Source of the DNA: Candidatus Parcubacteria bacterium
GTDB taxonomy: Bacteria; Patescibacteria; Paceibacteria; UBA6257; HR35
NCBI GenBank assembly: GCA_026004535.1
Contig: BPJI01000001.1
Span: 434,001-498,000 of the forward strand
Length of the DNA: 64,000 nucleotides
Reading direction: 5' to 3'
Part shown: piece after piece, positions 25,729 to 34,897 of the stretch
Numbering within the stretch: position 1 is the first letter of the stretch
Layout: the number at the start of each line of letters is the position of its first letter
Translations under genes and position numbers: made by a program
Notes under the pieces: generated by a model
What the model saw: the letters and a program-made list of their open reading frames with translations, nothing else
What the model was told of the DNA's origin: nothing
Databases searched by the model: none

Positions 25729-27003
25729 TTATTTATTTTTAGTTAAAATAAGAAGACTCTCTAAATGAGGAGTATTTGGATAAAAATCAAAACCATAGAC
25801 TCCTTTAATTTTATAGTCATTTTTTAAAAAATTAAAATCTCGAGCTTGAGTTATAGGATTGCAAGAAAGATAAAAAATATTTTGAGGTTTGGTTTTTAAA
25901 ATTAAATTAATTAATTTTTTGTGAAGTCCTACCCGGGGAGGATCCAAAATTAATAAGTCAGTTTTTTCTAATAAATCAGAAGGAATCTTTTCTGAAGGCA
26001 AAAGGAGGGTTTTAAAATTTTTTACCCCATTAATCTCAGCATTAATCTTTGCGTAACTTATTGAATTTTTATCAACATCAACAGCTAAAATTTCCTTAGC
26101 TTTTTCTTTTAAACTCAAACCAATAACGCCGACTCCAGAATATAAATCAACAATCTTTTTAAAATCTTCACTATTTTCAATCATAATCTTTAAAGCTTCT
26201 TCAAAAAGTTCGATGTTATTTTGAAAAAAAGAATTATAATGATAAAAAAATTCAAGATTTAAAATTTTCTCCTTCAAATATTCCCTACCCCAAGAATTTA
26301 AAACTTCATCAAACCGACTAGCTGGGCTTTTAGGATTAGAAAAAGCAAAAACAAAACCGGAAATTTTTTTATTTCGGTAAATAAAAGATTGATTTCTGTT
26401 TTTAGTTAATAAAGAGAGATGAATATCATTAGTCCTTTTAGCTTTTCTGATAATTAAACTTTTCAAGTCTTTTAATCTTTCAAAATCTATTTTCTCTAAA
26501 AGGTCCAAAGCTAATTTATTTGCTTCTTCGTCAATTAATAAACAGCCATTTTCTAGTTTTAATTTCTCTTTATAATTGCCTCTTTTATAAAAAGCTAAAA
26601 AATGTTTTTCTCCTTCTTCTAAAAAGCTATATTCAATTTTAGTTCGATAACCAAAAATCTCTTTTGCTGGATAAAAATTGTCTAAATTGACTTGGCAATC
26701 GGCAAATTTTAGATAGATTTCTTTGAGTATATTTTTTTTAATTTTTATTTGAAAGTCATAAGAAAAAGTTTGCCAAGGTGAGCAAGAAAGATAATGATTT
26801 TCTTTAGCTTCAATTCTATAAGGTGACTTATTCAAAACTTTCAAAAGTTCGGCTTCAATAAATTCCTTTCTATTTTTAATTATCTTAACTAATGCTTTCT
26901 CTCCTGGTAAAATCCCGTAAGCAAAAACAATTCTGTTCCCAAATTTTCCAACACTTACACCATTATGTTCTATATTTTCAAAATTTAATTTAATTGTTTC
27001 CAT
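25729..27003 (-). CDS. RlmD/TrmA-family 23S rRNA (uracil-5-)-methyltransferase
   Basis: 424 residues. An N-terminal TRAM-like domain (about 1-55) is followed by a central domain and a SAM-binding Rossmann fold with VDLYSGVGVIGLSL, LLILDPPRVGL and the catalytic-cysteine motif YLSCNP. It methylates C5 of uridine in rRNA or tRNA. The cysteine set expected for an N-terminal Fe-S cluster is not evident, so it is nearer the RlmCD/TrmA-like group without a cluster. The start overlaps the upstream VanY-type gene by 14 bases. Confidence 0.9.
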   Translation of the reverse strand: METIKLNFENIEHNGVSVGKFGNRIVFAYGILPGEKALVKIIKNRKEFIEAELLKVLNKSPYRIEAKENHYLSCSPWQTFSYDFQIKIKKNILKEIYLKFADCQVNLDNFYPAKEIFGYRTKIEYSFLEEGEKHFLAFYKRGNYKEKLKLENGCLLIDEEANKLALDLLEKIDFERLKDLKSLIIRKAKRTNDIHLSLLTKNRNQSFIYRNKKISGFVFAFSNPKSPASRFDEVLNSWGREYLKEKILNLEFFYHYNSFFQNNIELFEEALKIMIENSEDFKKIVDLYSGVGVIGLSLKEKAKEILAVDVDKNSISYAKINAEINGVKNFKTLLLPSEKIPSDLLEKTDLLILDPPRVGLHKKLINLILKTKPQNIFYLSCNPITQARDFNFLKNDYKIKGVYGFDFYPNTPHLESLLILTKNK

Positions 27004-27685
27004 TTCCTAAATAACGCCAATGCCAGGGTTCAAAGATATAATATTTATTATTTTTAGGAAAACTTTGATAAAAACCAAATTTATTAGCATTTTTAACTAA
27101 CCATAGGTATTCATCTGTTTTGAGAAAAATTTTTGATTCTTTTTCATTTAAAGGGATGCCGTTTTGGGTAATAATATCTATTGCGGTCTTAAAATAATCA
27201 TTATGTTCACTAAATCCAGGCAAAGCTATTTTTTTAAGAGTTTTCTCTAAATTGAATTTATTATTAATTAATTCTTGAATTAAAATTAAAAGTTGATAGC
27301 CTATTGATCTATATCCCGATTCTAAAACTATCGTTTTTTTAATCTCTTTTTGCATAGTTTTTCTCATTGAATTAAAAGCCTTATAAACATGGAACGGCAA
27401 GTATTGAGAATAAAGTTTTATTTTTTTTCCATCTCGATAATAAATTTCATTTTTTAAAACAACGAATTTAAAATTTTTCCTTACGTCTCCAAAATAAGTT
27501 AGTTTATTTTTTGGTTTTAATTTTAAAAATTTTCTTAAAATTTCTTTTTCTTTTTTATTAAAATAATATAAAATCTTTTTAATAGGTAAAATAACCAGAA
27601 AATTTTTTTTAGAACTTGTTTGCAGAAATTTAAATTTCTTATCAATATTAAGCAAAACGATTTTGATTTCTTTATTAATTTGCAT
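26990..27685 (-). CDS. VanY/DacB-type D-alanyl-D-alanine carboxypeptidase
   Basis: 231 residues of peptidase family M15B. The zinc-site motif SEHNDYFKTAIDI (SxHxxxxAxD) and the C-terminal EPWHWRYLG are diagnostic, and ESGYRSIGYQ is the usual upstream segment. It trims the D-Ala from peptidoglycan stem peptides. There is no clear signal peptide at the N-terminus (residues about 23-37 are moderately hydrophobic), which is odd for a cell-wall enzyme. It lies between transketolase and the RNA methyltransferase, overlapping both. Confidence 0.9.
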   Translation of the reverse strand: MQINKEIKIVLLNIDKKFKFLQTSSKKNFLVILPIKKILYYFNKKEKEILRKFLKLKPKNKLTYFGDVRKNFKFVVLKNEIYYRDGKKIKLYSQYLPFHVYKAFNSMRKTMQKEIKKTIVLESGYRSIGYQLLILIQELINNKFNLEKTLKKIALPGFSEHNDYFKTAIDIITQNGIPLNEKESKIFLKTDEYLWLVKNANKFGFYQSFPKNNKYYIFEPWHWRYLGNGNN

Positions 27686-28703
27686 TTAAAAACTCATAAA
27701 CAGCCCTTTTTACTGCTTCTTTATTCATTCCATATTTTTGAATTAATTCATCAGGGTTGCCTGATTCAGCAAAAGTATTTTGAAGTCCTAAAAATTTTAT
27801 TGGTGGAATAGAAAAAAATCCATATTGTCTTTGAAAATCAATATTCATTAAAGCTTCACCAATAGCACTTCCCATTCCACCTTGAACTTGATGATCTTCT
27901 AAAGTAATGATTCCTTTAACTTTTTTAGTAATTTCAAAAATTTTTTCAACATCAAGTGGTTTGATTGTATGAACATTTAAAACATAAACATCTATTCCCT
28001 CCTCTTCCAAGTCTTTAGCAGCTAAAAGTGCTTGATAGACTAAATGGCCAGTTGCAAACACTGCAACTAAATTTTTGTCTGCGTTAGTCTGTGGTACCCA
28101 GAATTCTTCAATCTTACCGAATCTAAAAGGAGTCTCTTCTGTTGTTATTATTGGTGTTTTATCTCTTACATATCTGATATAAAACGGACCATAAACTTCT
28201 GCTGAATATAATGTTGCTTTTTTTGCTTCCCAATAGTCACAAGGAGAAATAACCCTTATATTTGGCCAGCATCTGGTAATAGCAATATCTTCAGTTGCTT
28301 GATGAGTAGCACCATCAGGACCAGTGACAATACCTGAATGATGACCAGCAATTTTTACATTGGAATCATTATAAACTATTGTTGTTCTGATTGTTTCCCA
28401 ATTTTTACCAGGAGAAAAAGCTGCATAAGAAGAAATAAAAGCAATTTTTCCACTTACACCTAAACCAGCAGCAATTCCAGCCATATTTTGTTCAGCTACG
28501 CCACATTCAATAAATCTTTGGGGAAATTTTTCAGCAAATTTATTAGATCGAGTTGATTCAGTTAAGTCAGCAGTTAAAACAACAACATTAGGATTTTTTT
28601 CACCAAGTTCAACTAAAGCATCACCATAACCATCTCTGATTGGTTTTTGTTCAACCTCTTGATCAAAAATTTTGGGATTTAATTTTAGTTTGGGATTAAG
28701 CAT
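27675..28703 (-). CDS. transketolase, C-terminal subunit
   Basis: 342 residues covering the pyrimidine-binding and C-terminal domains of transketolase: VVVLTADLTESTRSNKFAEK, RFIECGVAEQNMAGIAAGL (catalytic Glu) and HHSGIVTGPDGATHQATEDI. With the N-terminal subunit it moves two-carbon units between sugar phosphates in the non-oxidative pentose phosphate pathway. Its ATG overlaps the TAA of the N-terminal subunit by one base. This is a natural two-gene arrangement: each half is complete at domain boundaries. Confidence 0.95.
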   Translation of the reverse strand: MLNPKLKLNPKIFDQEVEQKPIRDGYGDALVELGEKNPNVVVLTADLTESTRSNKFAEKFPQRFIECGVAEQNMAGIAAGLGVSGKIAFISSYAAFSPGKNWETIRTTIVYNDSNVKIAGHHSGIVTGPDGATHQATEDIAITRCWPNIRVISPCDYWEAKKATLYSAEVYGPFYIRYVRDKTPIITTEETPFRFGKIEEFWVPQTNADKNLVAVFATGHLVYQALLAAKDLEEEGIDVYVLNVHTIKPLDVEKIFEITKKVKGIITLEDHQVQGGMGSAIGEALMNIDFQRQYGFFSIPPIKFLGLQNTFAESGNPDELIQKYGMNKEAVKRAVYEFLNAN

Positions 28704-29566
28704 TACTGATGCTCACTAATTATTTTTCCTCCTAATGTTCTTAATTCATCTAAAGCTTTTTTGGCTTCTTCTTTGTTTGGTGGCTTACCGTGCCATTCAA
28801 ATTTCTTTTCCATAAAACTTACTCCTTTTCCTGGAATTGTATAAGCAATAATAACTGAAGTTCTTCTCCATTCTGATTTAGTTTCTCTAATTGCATCAAC
28901 AAAAGAACGAATATTATGACCATCAACTTCTAAAACATGGAGTCCAAAAGATTCTAGTTTTTGTTTTAATGGTTCAAGGGGCATAACATCTTCAGTTACT
29001 CCATCAATTTGAATGTAGTTTCGATCAATTATTATTGTTAAATTAGGTAAAGGATTTTTGCCAAGCCACATATAGGCTTCCCAGGTATTTCCCTCTTGAT
29101 GCTCACCATCAGAAGTAAGACAATAAACATGATAATCTTTTTTATCTAAAATTCCAGCATAAGCAATACCAATTGCTTGAGAAATTCCTTCGCCTAATGG
29201 ACCTGAACTGGTTTCTACTCCTGGAAGTGTTGTTCGATGAGGATGACCTTGAAGACGAGAATCTATTTTTCTTAAAGTTTTTAATTCTTCAATCGGAAAA
29301 TAACCAGCAAGTGCCATTGCTGCATAGCGAACAGGACAAATATGACCATTAGATAAAATTAATCTATCTCTATCAGGCCAATCAGGATTTTGAGGATCAT
29401 GACGCAAAATATGAAAATAAAAAGCTGAAAAAATATCAGCCATTCCTAATGGTCCAGCAGAATGACCAGAACCAGCCTCTAAAAGCATTTCAATTATCAA
29501 TTGTCTTATTTCATTTGCTTTCTCTTCTAAAAATTTCACCTTTTCATCATGAAGTTCCTCGATCAT
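28703..29566 (-). CDS. transketolase, N-terminal subunit
   Basis: 287 residues: the thiamine-diphosphate PP domain, with HSAGPLGMADIFSAFYF, RDRLILSNGH, GPLGEGISQAIGIA and the ThDP motif SDGEHQEGNTWEA ... IIIDRNYIQIDG. It partners the C-terminal subunit encoded immediately downstream. It starts about 20 bp after the TruB-acylphosphatase stop region and may share that transcript. Confidence 0.95.
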   Translation of the reverse strand: MIEELHDEKVKFLEEKANEIRQLIIEMLLEAGSGHSAGPLGMADIFSAFYFHILRHDPQNPDWPDRDRLILSNGHICPVRYAAMALAGYFPIEELKTLRKIDSRLQGHPHRTTLPGVETSSGPLGEGISQAIGIAYAGILDKKDYHVYCLTSDGEHQEGNTWEAYMWLGKNPLPNLTIIIDRNYIQIDGVTEDVMPLEPLKQKLESFGLHVLEVDGHNIRSFVDAIRETKSEWRRTSVIIAYTIPGKGVSFMEKKFEWHGKPPNKEEAKKALDELRTLGGKIISEHQ

Positions 29567-29587
29567 TGTTTAAATTATAAGATTATT

Positions 29588-30565
29588 TTAAAAAGTTTCA
29601 AAATAAGAAAATCTATTTTTTGCTTTTCGCCAAATAATTTCTATTTTTTCAACCTTAGCTAATATTGGTCCTCGTTTTATTTTTTCTAAAAATTCTTGTA
29701 AATTCTTTTCTTTACCTTGAGCTAAAACCTCAATACTGCCATCTGTTAAATTTTTAGCATAACCAAAAATTCCTAAATTTTGTGCCCAATTACGGCAAAA
29801 TAATCTAAAACCAACTCTCTGTACTCTGCCATAAACTTTGACGTAAAATTCTAAATAATCTTTCTCTATATCTTCAAAACTTAATGCTTCTTCCAAGGTA
29901 AATTCATTTATTTTAGTTCTAACTAAAGATTTTAAATAAGCACCACAACCTAATTTTTGACCAATATCATGAGCTAAACTTCTAATATAAGTTCCTGATG
30001 AAACTTCAACTTCAATTTTAAGGATCTTTTCTTTTAAATCTAAAATTTTAATATTATAAATTTTTACTTTTCTTGGTTTTAAATCAACCTTTAAGCCTTT
30101 CCTTGCTAATTTATATGCTCTTTTGCCTTTTATTTTTATAGCTGAATAAGGTGGAGGAATTTGTTCTATCTCGCCAATAAAACCTGCTAATATTTTTTCT
30201 ATCTCTGATATATTTAGGTTCGTATCAGTTCGCGTTAAGCCATGAACCAGAGCAGAGCTCGGTTCATGGTCCTGAACCCTTCGTGGTTCAGGATTCGCAT
30301 CGGTTCGCACTATGTTTCCGGTTATATCATAAGTATCAGAGATAGCACCTAATTCAATTTCAGCAATATAAGTTTTTCTACTTTCTTTTAAAAATTTTGT
30401 TAGTTCTTTTGTATAGTCATCAATTCCCAAAATTAAAAGTCCTTCAGCAAAAGGATCTAATGTTCCTCCATGCCCAACTTTTTTCTTAGTTAATTTTTTA
30501 AAATAATTAACAATCTGAACAGAAGTATAATTTTGGGGTTTATTAAACAGAACTAATCCTTCCAT
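29588..30565 (-). CDS. truB: TruB pseudouridine synthase fused to an acylphosphatase domain
   Basis: 325 residues. Residues 1 to about 230 are TruB, which makes pseudouridine 55 in tRNA: MEGLVLFNKPQ, HGGTLDPFA with catalytic Asp37, RKTYIAEIELG, PPYSAIKIKG, SSGTYIRSLAHDIG. The PUA domain normally at the C-terminus is replaced by a full acylphosphatase (about 235-325: GRVQRVGFRLF with catalytic Arg, KNLTDGSIEV with catalytic Asn, GPILAKVEKIEI). An in-frame palindromic insert lies at about residues 83-116, in the loop after DITGNIV. Confidence 0.93.
   Translation of the reverse strand: MEGLVLFNKPQNYTSVQIVNYFKKLTKKKVGHGGTLDPFAEGLLILGIDDYTKELTKFLKESRKTYIAEIELGAISDTYDITGNIVRTDANPEPRRVQDHEPSSALVHGLTRTDTNLNISEIEKILAGFIGEIEQIPPPYSAIKIKGKRAYKLARKGLKVDLKPRKVKIYNIKILDLKEKILKIEVEVSSGTYIRSLAHDIGQKLGCGAYLKSLVRTKINEFTLEEALSFEDIEKDYLEFYVKVYGRVQRVGFRLFCRNWAQNLGIFGYAKNLTDGSIEVLAQGKEKNLQEFLEKIKRGPILAKVEKIEIIWRKAKNRFSYFETF
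30218..30315. repeat. in-frame palindromic insert inside truB
   Basis: Two neighbouring hairpins with stems CCATGAACC/GGTTCATGG and CCTGAACC/GGTTCAGG are bordered by similar TTCG-rich direct repeats (GTTCGTATCAGTTCGCG, ATTCGCATCGGTTCGCA). It is more GC-rich than the gene around it and open in the truB frame (about 33 codons). Confidence 0.82.
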
Positions 30566-30637
30566 AGAGATTAATAAACTTAAAAGTTGAACTATTGAAT
30601 TTAAATTGATCGAGGGGTAAATAATCGTTAAAATTTA

Positions 30638-30820
30638 TTAAATAAAAAATTTGTATAAATCCTTAGTATTTTTATAAACATTAAATCTACCATCAAGAAT
30701 CTCTTTTTTACTTAGTAGAACATCTAATTCTAATCTTTTCCTTTTGATATCTCTATATATTTTATTAGATTTAGATATTTCTTTCTTCGATAAACTTTGT
30801 TTATAATTTTCTTTAGTCAT
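30638..30820 (-). CDS. short lysine-rich hypothetical protein
   Basis: 60 residues, charged and helical (SKKEISKSNKIYRDIKRKRLEL). No family recognised. It sits between truB and a membrane-protein gene on the same strand, with AT-rich gaps. It may be a real small protein, but length and composition give weak support. Confidence 0.4.
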   Translation of the reverse strand: MTKENYKQSLSKKEISKSNKIYRDIKRKRLELDVLLSKKEILDGRFNVYKNTKDLYKFFI

Positions 30821-30861
30821 ATTAATGTAATGTTATTAGGTTTCTAAATTATTTTTAAATT

Positions 30862-31365
30862 TTAATAAATAAAAAGAAAATAATATAAAAATGGCAGTGA
30901 TACCCAATAAAGAAAATTAGTTATAAATTCTATAAAAACTCTGGATTTTGATTTTTTTACTTCATAACCCATTTTTTGTAAAAATCTCTCTCTTCTGAAA
31001 ATAAATAATGTGCTTTCACCTGTTTTTATTTCTAGTAATAAATCGGGAATTCTCGTTAACATCAAAATTATAGCGACTGTAGTGACGCCTATATTAGTAA
31101 AATAAAAAATAATGTACAGATATCCCAGGATTAAAAACAGTGATACAATACTAAGCACCTTAGCTGATTGCTCATTTTTTTTGATCTCCTGTTCAATTAC
31201 AGAATGGACTTCTTTTTTTAACTCCTTAATATTTTTTGTCTGCCCATATAAAAGAGATCTCATAAACAGTCCTATTAAATTAGTACCTATAAATATCAAA
31301 ACTATCCAAATTATTATTGTAAGTAATATATTAAAAATAATCATTTTGAAAGTAATAAAATTCAC
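30862..31365 (-). CDS. uncharacterised membrane protein
   Basis: 167 residues with about four hydrophobic helices (roughly 5-32, 65-84, 88-108 and 146-166) and a charged loop after the first. No motif recognised. It follows the J-domain membrane protein on the same strand and may be co-expressed with it. Confidence 0.6.
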   Translation of the reverse strand: MNFITFKMIIFNILLTIIIWIVLIFIGTNLIGLFMRSLLYGQTKNIKELKKEVHSVIEQEIKKNEQSAKVLSIVSLFLILGYLYIIFYFTNIGVTTVAIILMLTRIPDLLLEIKTGESTLFIFRRERFLQKMGYEVKKSKSRVFIEFITNFLYWVSLPFLYYFLFIY

Positions 31366-31468
31366 TATAATTATATTATATTTTAAAAATTAACTTTAAA
31401 ATAATTTTCTACCCTTATTTTTATAGTCTCTTCGTTAAAATATGTTCTCTTTAATATACACAGCTTGT

Positions 31469-32086
31469 TTATTTAAATCTGCTTAGGTAAGTATCAATTT
31501 TCCAAAGAAGAACAACGATCCAAAAATACGCTAAGAAATTAACGATTTTGGTTATGTTAGTGAAAATAATTATTAAACTTCCGTCTGGGGGTAAAGTAAC
31601 TTCTTGTATGAATTGAAAAACAAAAAGAAGAATAGAAGAAAATAAAAGCAACATTGATTCAAATTTAAATTTAAATTTCCAAGTGTATTTTATTGCCAAT
31701 ACAAGAAAAACTATATAGAAAATTTGCGATAATAAAATGAACCACAATGGCATAAGTAAAATTCCTTTTAAGTTTTCTACTGACGTAATATTTGATAAAA
31801 CATAAGTAGCTATCCCTAGAATTGATAGTGTTTTAGGTCTAATTACGCCATTATTTTTATAAAAATCAAAATTATATAAACGAGCATCCCTTAATATGGA
31901 ATCATAAAATAATTTTTTTTCTTTACTAGATAAACTTTGATAAGCCTCTAAGATTTCTTTAAACTTTTCGGGATCACCACCTCTGTCTGGATGATATTTT
32001 TTAACTAATTCTCTAAATTTCTTTTTTATTTCCTCTTCTGATGAGTATTCTGGTATCCCTAGAATTTCATAATAGTTTTTATTCAT
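31469..32086 (-). CDS. membrane-anchored J-domain protein
   Basis: 205 residues. Residues about 3-66 are a DnaJ J-domain with the HPD tripeptide (VKKYHPDRGGDPEKFKEI). The rest carries about four membrane helices and lacks the G/F and zinc-finger regions of DnaJ. It probably recruits DnaK to the inner face of the membrane. TAAAAT stands eight bases before the ATG. Confidence 0.85.
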   Translation of the reverse strand: MNKNYYEILGIPEYSSEEEIKKKFRELVKKYHPDRGGDPEKFKEILEAYQSLSSKEKKLFYDSILRDARLYNFDFYKNNGVIRPKTLSILGIATYVLSNITSVENLKGILLMPLWFILLSQIFYIVFLVLAIKYTWKFKFKFESMLLLFSSILLFVFQFIQEVTLPPDGSLIIIFTNITKIVNFLAYFWIVVLLWKIDTYLSRFK

Positions 32087-32143
32087 CTTTAACTATTTTA
32101 TATATTTATTTATAAAATAATTATCTTCATTAAATCTTAAAAT

Positions 32144-34897
32144 TTAATATTTCATTTGCAACCTTATTTTTCTATTAATTTTTGCTTTTTCTAAAATAAC
32201 ATTCTTTGTTTTTTCAAATCGCTTAAAGTTTTCTTGGTTCAAAAATTCTTCAAGTTCTTTTTCCTCAACAAAAGCACCGATATAAGGAATTGTTGATTTT
32301 AATATTTTAATTAAAACAAAATCACTTTTACCTGGCCCACCACCTTTTTCTTCTAATTTTTGCCAATTTTCTTTTAACCAATTAAAAGTGAATTTTGCTG
32401 CATTTGAATTTAAAGAAACTGAATTGAAAAAGAAAATAGTCTGATTAAATCTAACTTGTGAAGAAAGAATAAATTCAAAAATAGAACTTAACTTTTCTAA
32501 ATTTTGTAAATTACCAAAAGCAATTAAACATTTATTTTGTTCTTCAATCAAATTAGTCTGATGATAATAATTCAAAAGTTTTTCTAAATAGTTATCATTA
32601 GCAATTAAAGCATTATTAAAGATTGCTTGTTTAATATCAGGATGAAGTTTTTCTTTGTCTTTTAAAAATTCTTCAAATTTTTCTTGGCTGAAATCTAAAA
32701 TCTCTTTATTCTTCAAAATTCCCAAAGAAAATAGAGTTTTTTGCCTTAAAACTGTTTCATAAGGTTGTTCACCTTCCCTCGGCTCTTTTCCTAAAATATC
32801 CAAAACTTTTAAAGAAAATTTTTCTAATAAAGCGGAAAGGTCAGAAACGGACGCGGAACGAACGGAATAAGCGGAACTGGTTTTTCCGTCTGTTCCATTT
32901 TTTCCGTGTCCGTTTCCGTCTGTTCTGCTTTGATCTGTATCAATTCTGCGCAGTTCCGCGTTTAGTCTGCGTTGGTCTACGTCTATCCTGCGTTGGTCTG
33001 CGTTTAGTAAATAATAATAAAAATTTAAATAAGAAATAATTTCACTAAAAACAAAGGGTTTAGAATTATTGATAAAATATTTTTCTAAAATTTCTAAAAA
33101 GTTTTCAAAATTTTTCTCACCCTTTCTAACTAACATATCATAATCATGAACTAAATGAACCTGATCAATTTCATTTAATTTTTCTAAATTCTCTAAATTT
33201 CTTTTTAGAATTTCTTCATCATAATCACTAACAAAAAAACTTGAATAGTTTTTATTAAGAATAAAAGTTGAAAAATTAGATTCAGGAATTGGGGCGATTT
33301 CTTCTTTTTCTTTTAATATTTTTCTTTCTTCTTTATTATCAATTTCAATCACAAAAGGAATTTTCCAATAATCTTCTCTGTCTTCTAAAAATAAGAATCT
33401 CCTTTGTCTTAAACAGTATCTGCCTTGCTCTTTTTTAAAACTTACCAAAGGATAGCCAACTTTTTCAATATAATCTTTCATAATCTCAACCACTGGCACA
33501 CTCGAAACTTCTTCTAAGCATTGCCACAAATCTTCTGCTTTAGCATTTTGATAAGTAAATTTTTTAATATACAGCCTCAATCCTTCTCTAAATTTTTCTT
33601 CACCTAAATAATTCTCAATCATCCTTAAAACACTGCCACCTTTTTCATAAGATATCTCATCAAAAATTTCAACTGACTCATTTGGATCTTTAACCTCAAC
33701 TTTAATCGGGTGAGAAGCAATCAAACCATCAGCATTCAAAGCACTAAAAACTTCATCCAAAACATATTTTTCTAAAATTCTCCAATTAGGATAAAAATTA
33801 TTAACAGCTTTATAAGCTAAATAAGTGGCAAAGCTTTCATTTAACCATAAATCGTCCCACCACTTCATTGTTACTAAATTACCAAACCACATATGAACTA
33901 ATTCATGAGCAATAACTTCAGCAATTCTTTCTTGGGTAGATTTTGGTGTTATGCCTTCGAAAACTAAAAGTAAATTCTCGCGAAAAGTAATTGCTCCCCA
34001 ATTTTCCATTGCTCCAGCAGCAAAATCAGGAACAGCGATTAGATCTAATTTTTTTAAGGGATAAGGGGAATCAAAATATTCTTCTAAATAATTTAAAAAT
34101 TTTTTAGCATTTTCTAAAGCAAATCTTACTCCTTCTAATTTTTCCTTTGGCGTAACTGCCACTCGAATAATAACTTCTTTATATTTATCTTCAACAAAAT
34201 ACCAATCACCAATTCCAATATACAAAAGATAAGTTGACATCTTGGGAGTTGTTTCAAAAATCACTTTTTTCTTTTCATTAACAATTTCTTCTTTAATTGG
34301 CAAAGTATTGGAAATTGCTTTTAATTCTTTAGGAAAAATTAAAGTTAAATCAAACGTTGCTTTTTTATCTGGGTCATCAAAACAAGGAAAAGCTTTGCGT
34401 GCTTCAATTGGTTCAAATTGAGTTGTGATTAAACATTTTTCTTGTTCTTTGTCTTTATATTTACTTAAATAAATTCCTCCTAAAACCTCTTTTAATTCTC
34501 CTTCAAAATCAATAAAAATAGTATTATCTTTTTCAGAAAAATTATTTTTAATCAAAATTCCATCTTTTTGAACTTCAAAATCTACATCTTGGTCATTCAC
34601 TTTTAGCTGATTAATTTTTAAATCAACAGCATCAATTTTTAGAAAATTACCCCGATGATCACCTGATAGATTACCCGGATAATTGTCTGGCATATTACCC
34701 GGATAATCACTGGATAAATCCGGTTCATATTCGGGTAGTATTATCCGGTTAATATCCGGGTGGTTCCATCCGGTTTGAATCCGGGTAGCTGTATCTGGTT
34801 TTAATCCGGGTAAACTAATTCTTATCTCTTCTCTGCCTCGATAAATATTCTTCTCTAAATCAAAGTCTAATTCAATTTTATAATTTCTAACTTCCAT
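32144..34897 (-). CDS. M1-family aminopeptidase with two repeat inserts
   Basis: About 917 residues from the ATG at 34897, chosen because it leaves an 11-base overlap with the upstream gene; an ATG at 34924 would add nine residues. Zinc metallopeptidase removing N-terminal residues. The exopeptidase loop GAMENWG and zinc site HELVHMWFGNLVTMKWWDDL are followed by NESFATY with the third ligand. A CCGGAT-family insert lies at about residues 25-84 (LPGLKPD, YPGN repeats) and a CGGAA/CTGCG-type insert at about 631-689 (DQRRID repeats). Both are in frame, away from the active site. Confidence 0.93.
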   Translation of the reverse strand: MEVRNYKIELDFDLEKNIYRGREEIRISLPGLKPDTATRIQTGWNHPDINRIILPEYEPDLSSDYPGNMPDNYPGNLSGDHRGNFLKIDAVDLKINQLKVNDQDVDFEVQKDGILIKNNFSEKDNTIFIDFEGELKEVLGGIYLSKYKDKEQEKCLITTQFEPIEARKAFPCFDDPDKKATFDLTLIFPKELKAISNTLPIKEEIVNEKKKVIFETTPKMSTYLLYIGIGDWYFVEDKYKEVIIRVAVTPKEKLEGVRFALENAKKFLNYLEEYFDSPYPLKKLDLIAVPDFAAGAMENWGAITFRENLLLVFEGITPKSTQERIAEVIAHELVHMWFGNLVTMKWWDDLWLNESFATYLAYKAVNNFYPNWRILEKYVLDEVFSALNADGLIASHPIKVEVKDPNESVEIFDEISYEKGGSVLRMIENYLGEEKFREGLRLYIKKFTYQNAKAEDLWQCLEEVSSVPVVEIMKDYIEKVGYPLVSFKKEQGRYCLRQRRFLFLEDREDYWKIPFVIEIDNKEERKILKEKEEIAPIPESNFSTFILNKNYSSFFVSDYDEEILKRNLENLEKLNEIDQVHLVHDYDMLVRKGEKNFENFLEILEKYFINNSKPFVFSEIISYLNFYYYLLNADQRRIDVDQRRLNAELRRIDTDQSRTDGNGHGKNGTDGKTSSAYSVRSASVSDLSALLEKFSLKVLDILGKEPREGEQPYETVLRQKTLFSLGILKNKEILDFSQEKFEEFLKDKEKLHPDIKQAIFNNALIANDNYLEKLLNYYHQTNLIEEQNKCLIAFGNLQNLEKLSSIFEFILSSQVRFNQTIFFFNSVSLNSNAAKFTFNWLKENWQKLEEKGGGPGKSDFVLIKILKSTIPYIGAFVEEKELEEFLNQENFKRFEKTKNVILEKAKINRKIRLQMKY
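32830..33005. repeat. CGGAA/TCTGCG-type fold-back array inside the M1 peptidase gene
   Basis: CGGAAAGGTCAGAAACGGAC-type units, then inverted TTCCGTGTCCGTTTCCGTC units, then TCTGCG/TCTACG units. The whole stretch is open in the peptidase frame, about 58 codons. Confidence 0.85.
34645..34822. repeat. CCGGAT-family fold-back array inside the M1 peptidase gene
   Basis: Forward units (ATTACCCGGATAATTGTCTG) then inverted ones (ATCCGGTTAATATCCGGGTG). It encodes about 59 residues with recurring PGN and LPG..PD, the same reading frame as the enolase insert. Confidence 0.88.

Noticed and set aside
27675..29566. Transketolase split by a frameshift
   Set aside because: The break is at the natural domain boundary with a TAATG stop/start overlap, as in known two-subunit transketolases, so both halves are treated as real genes.
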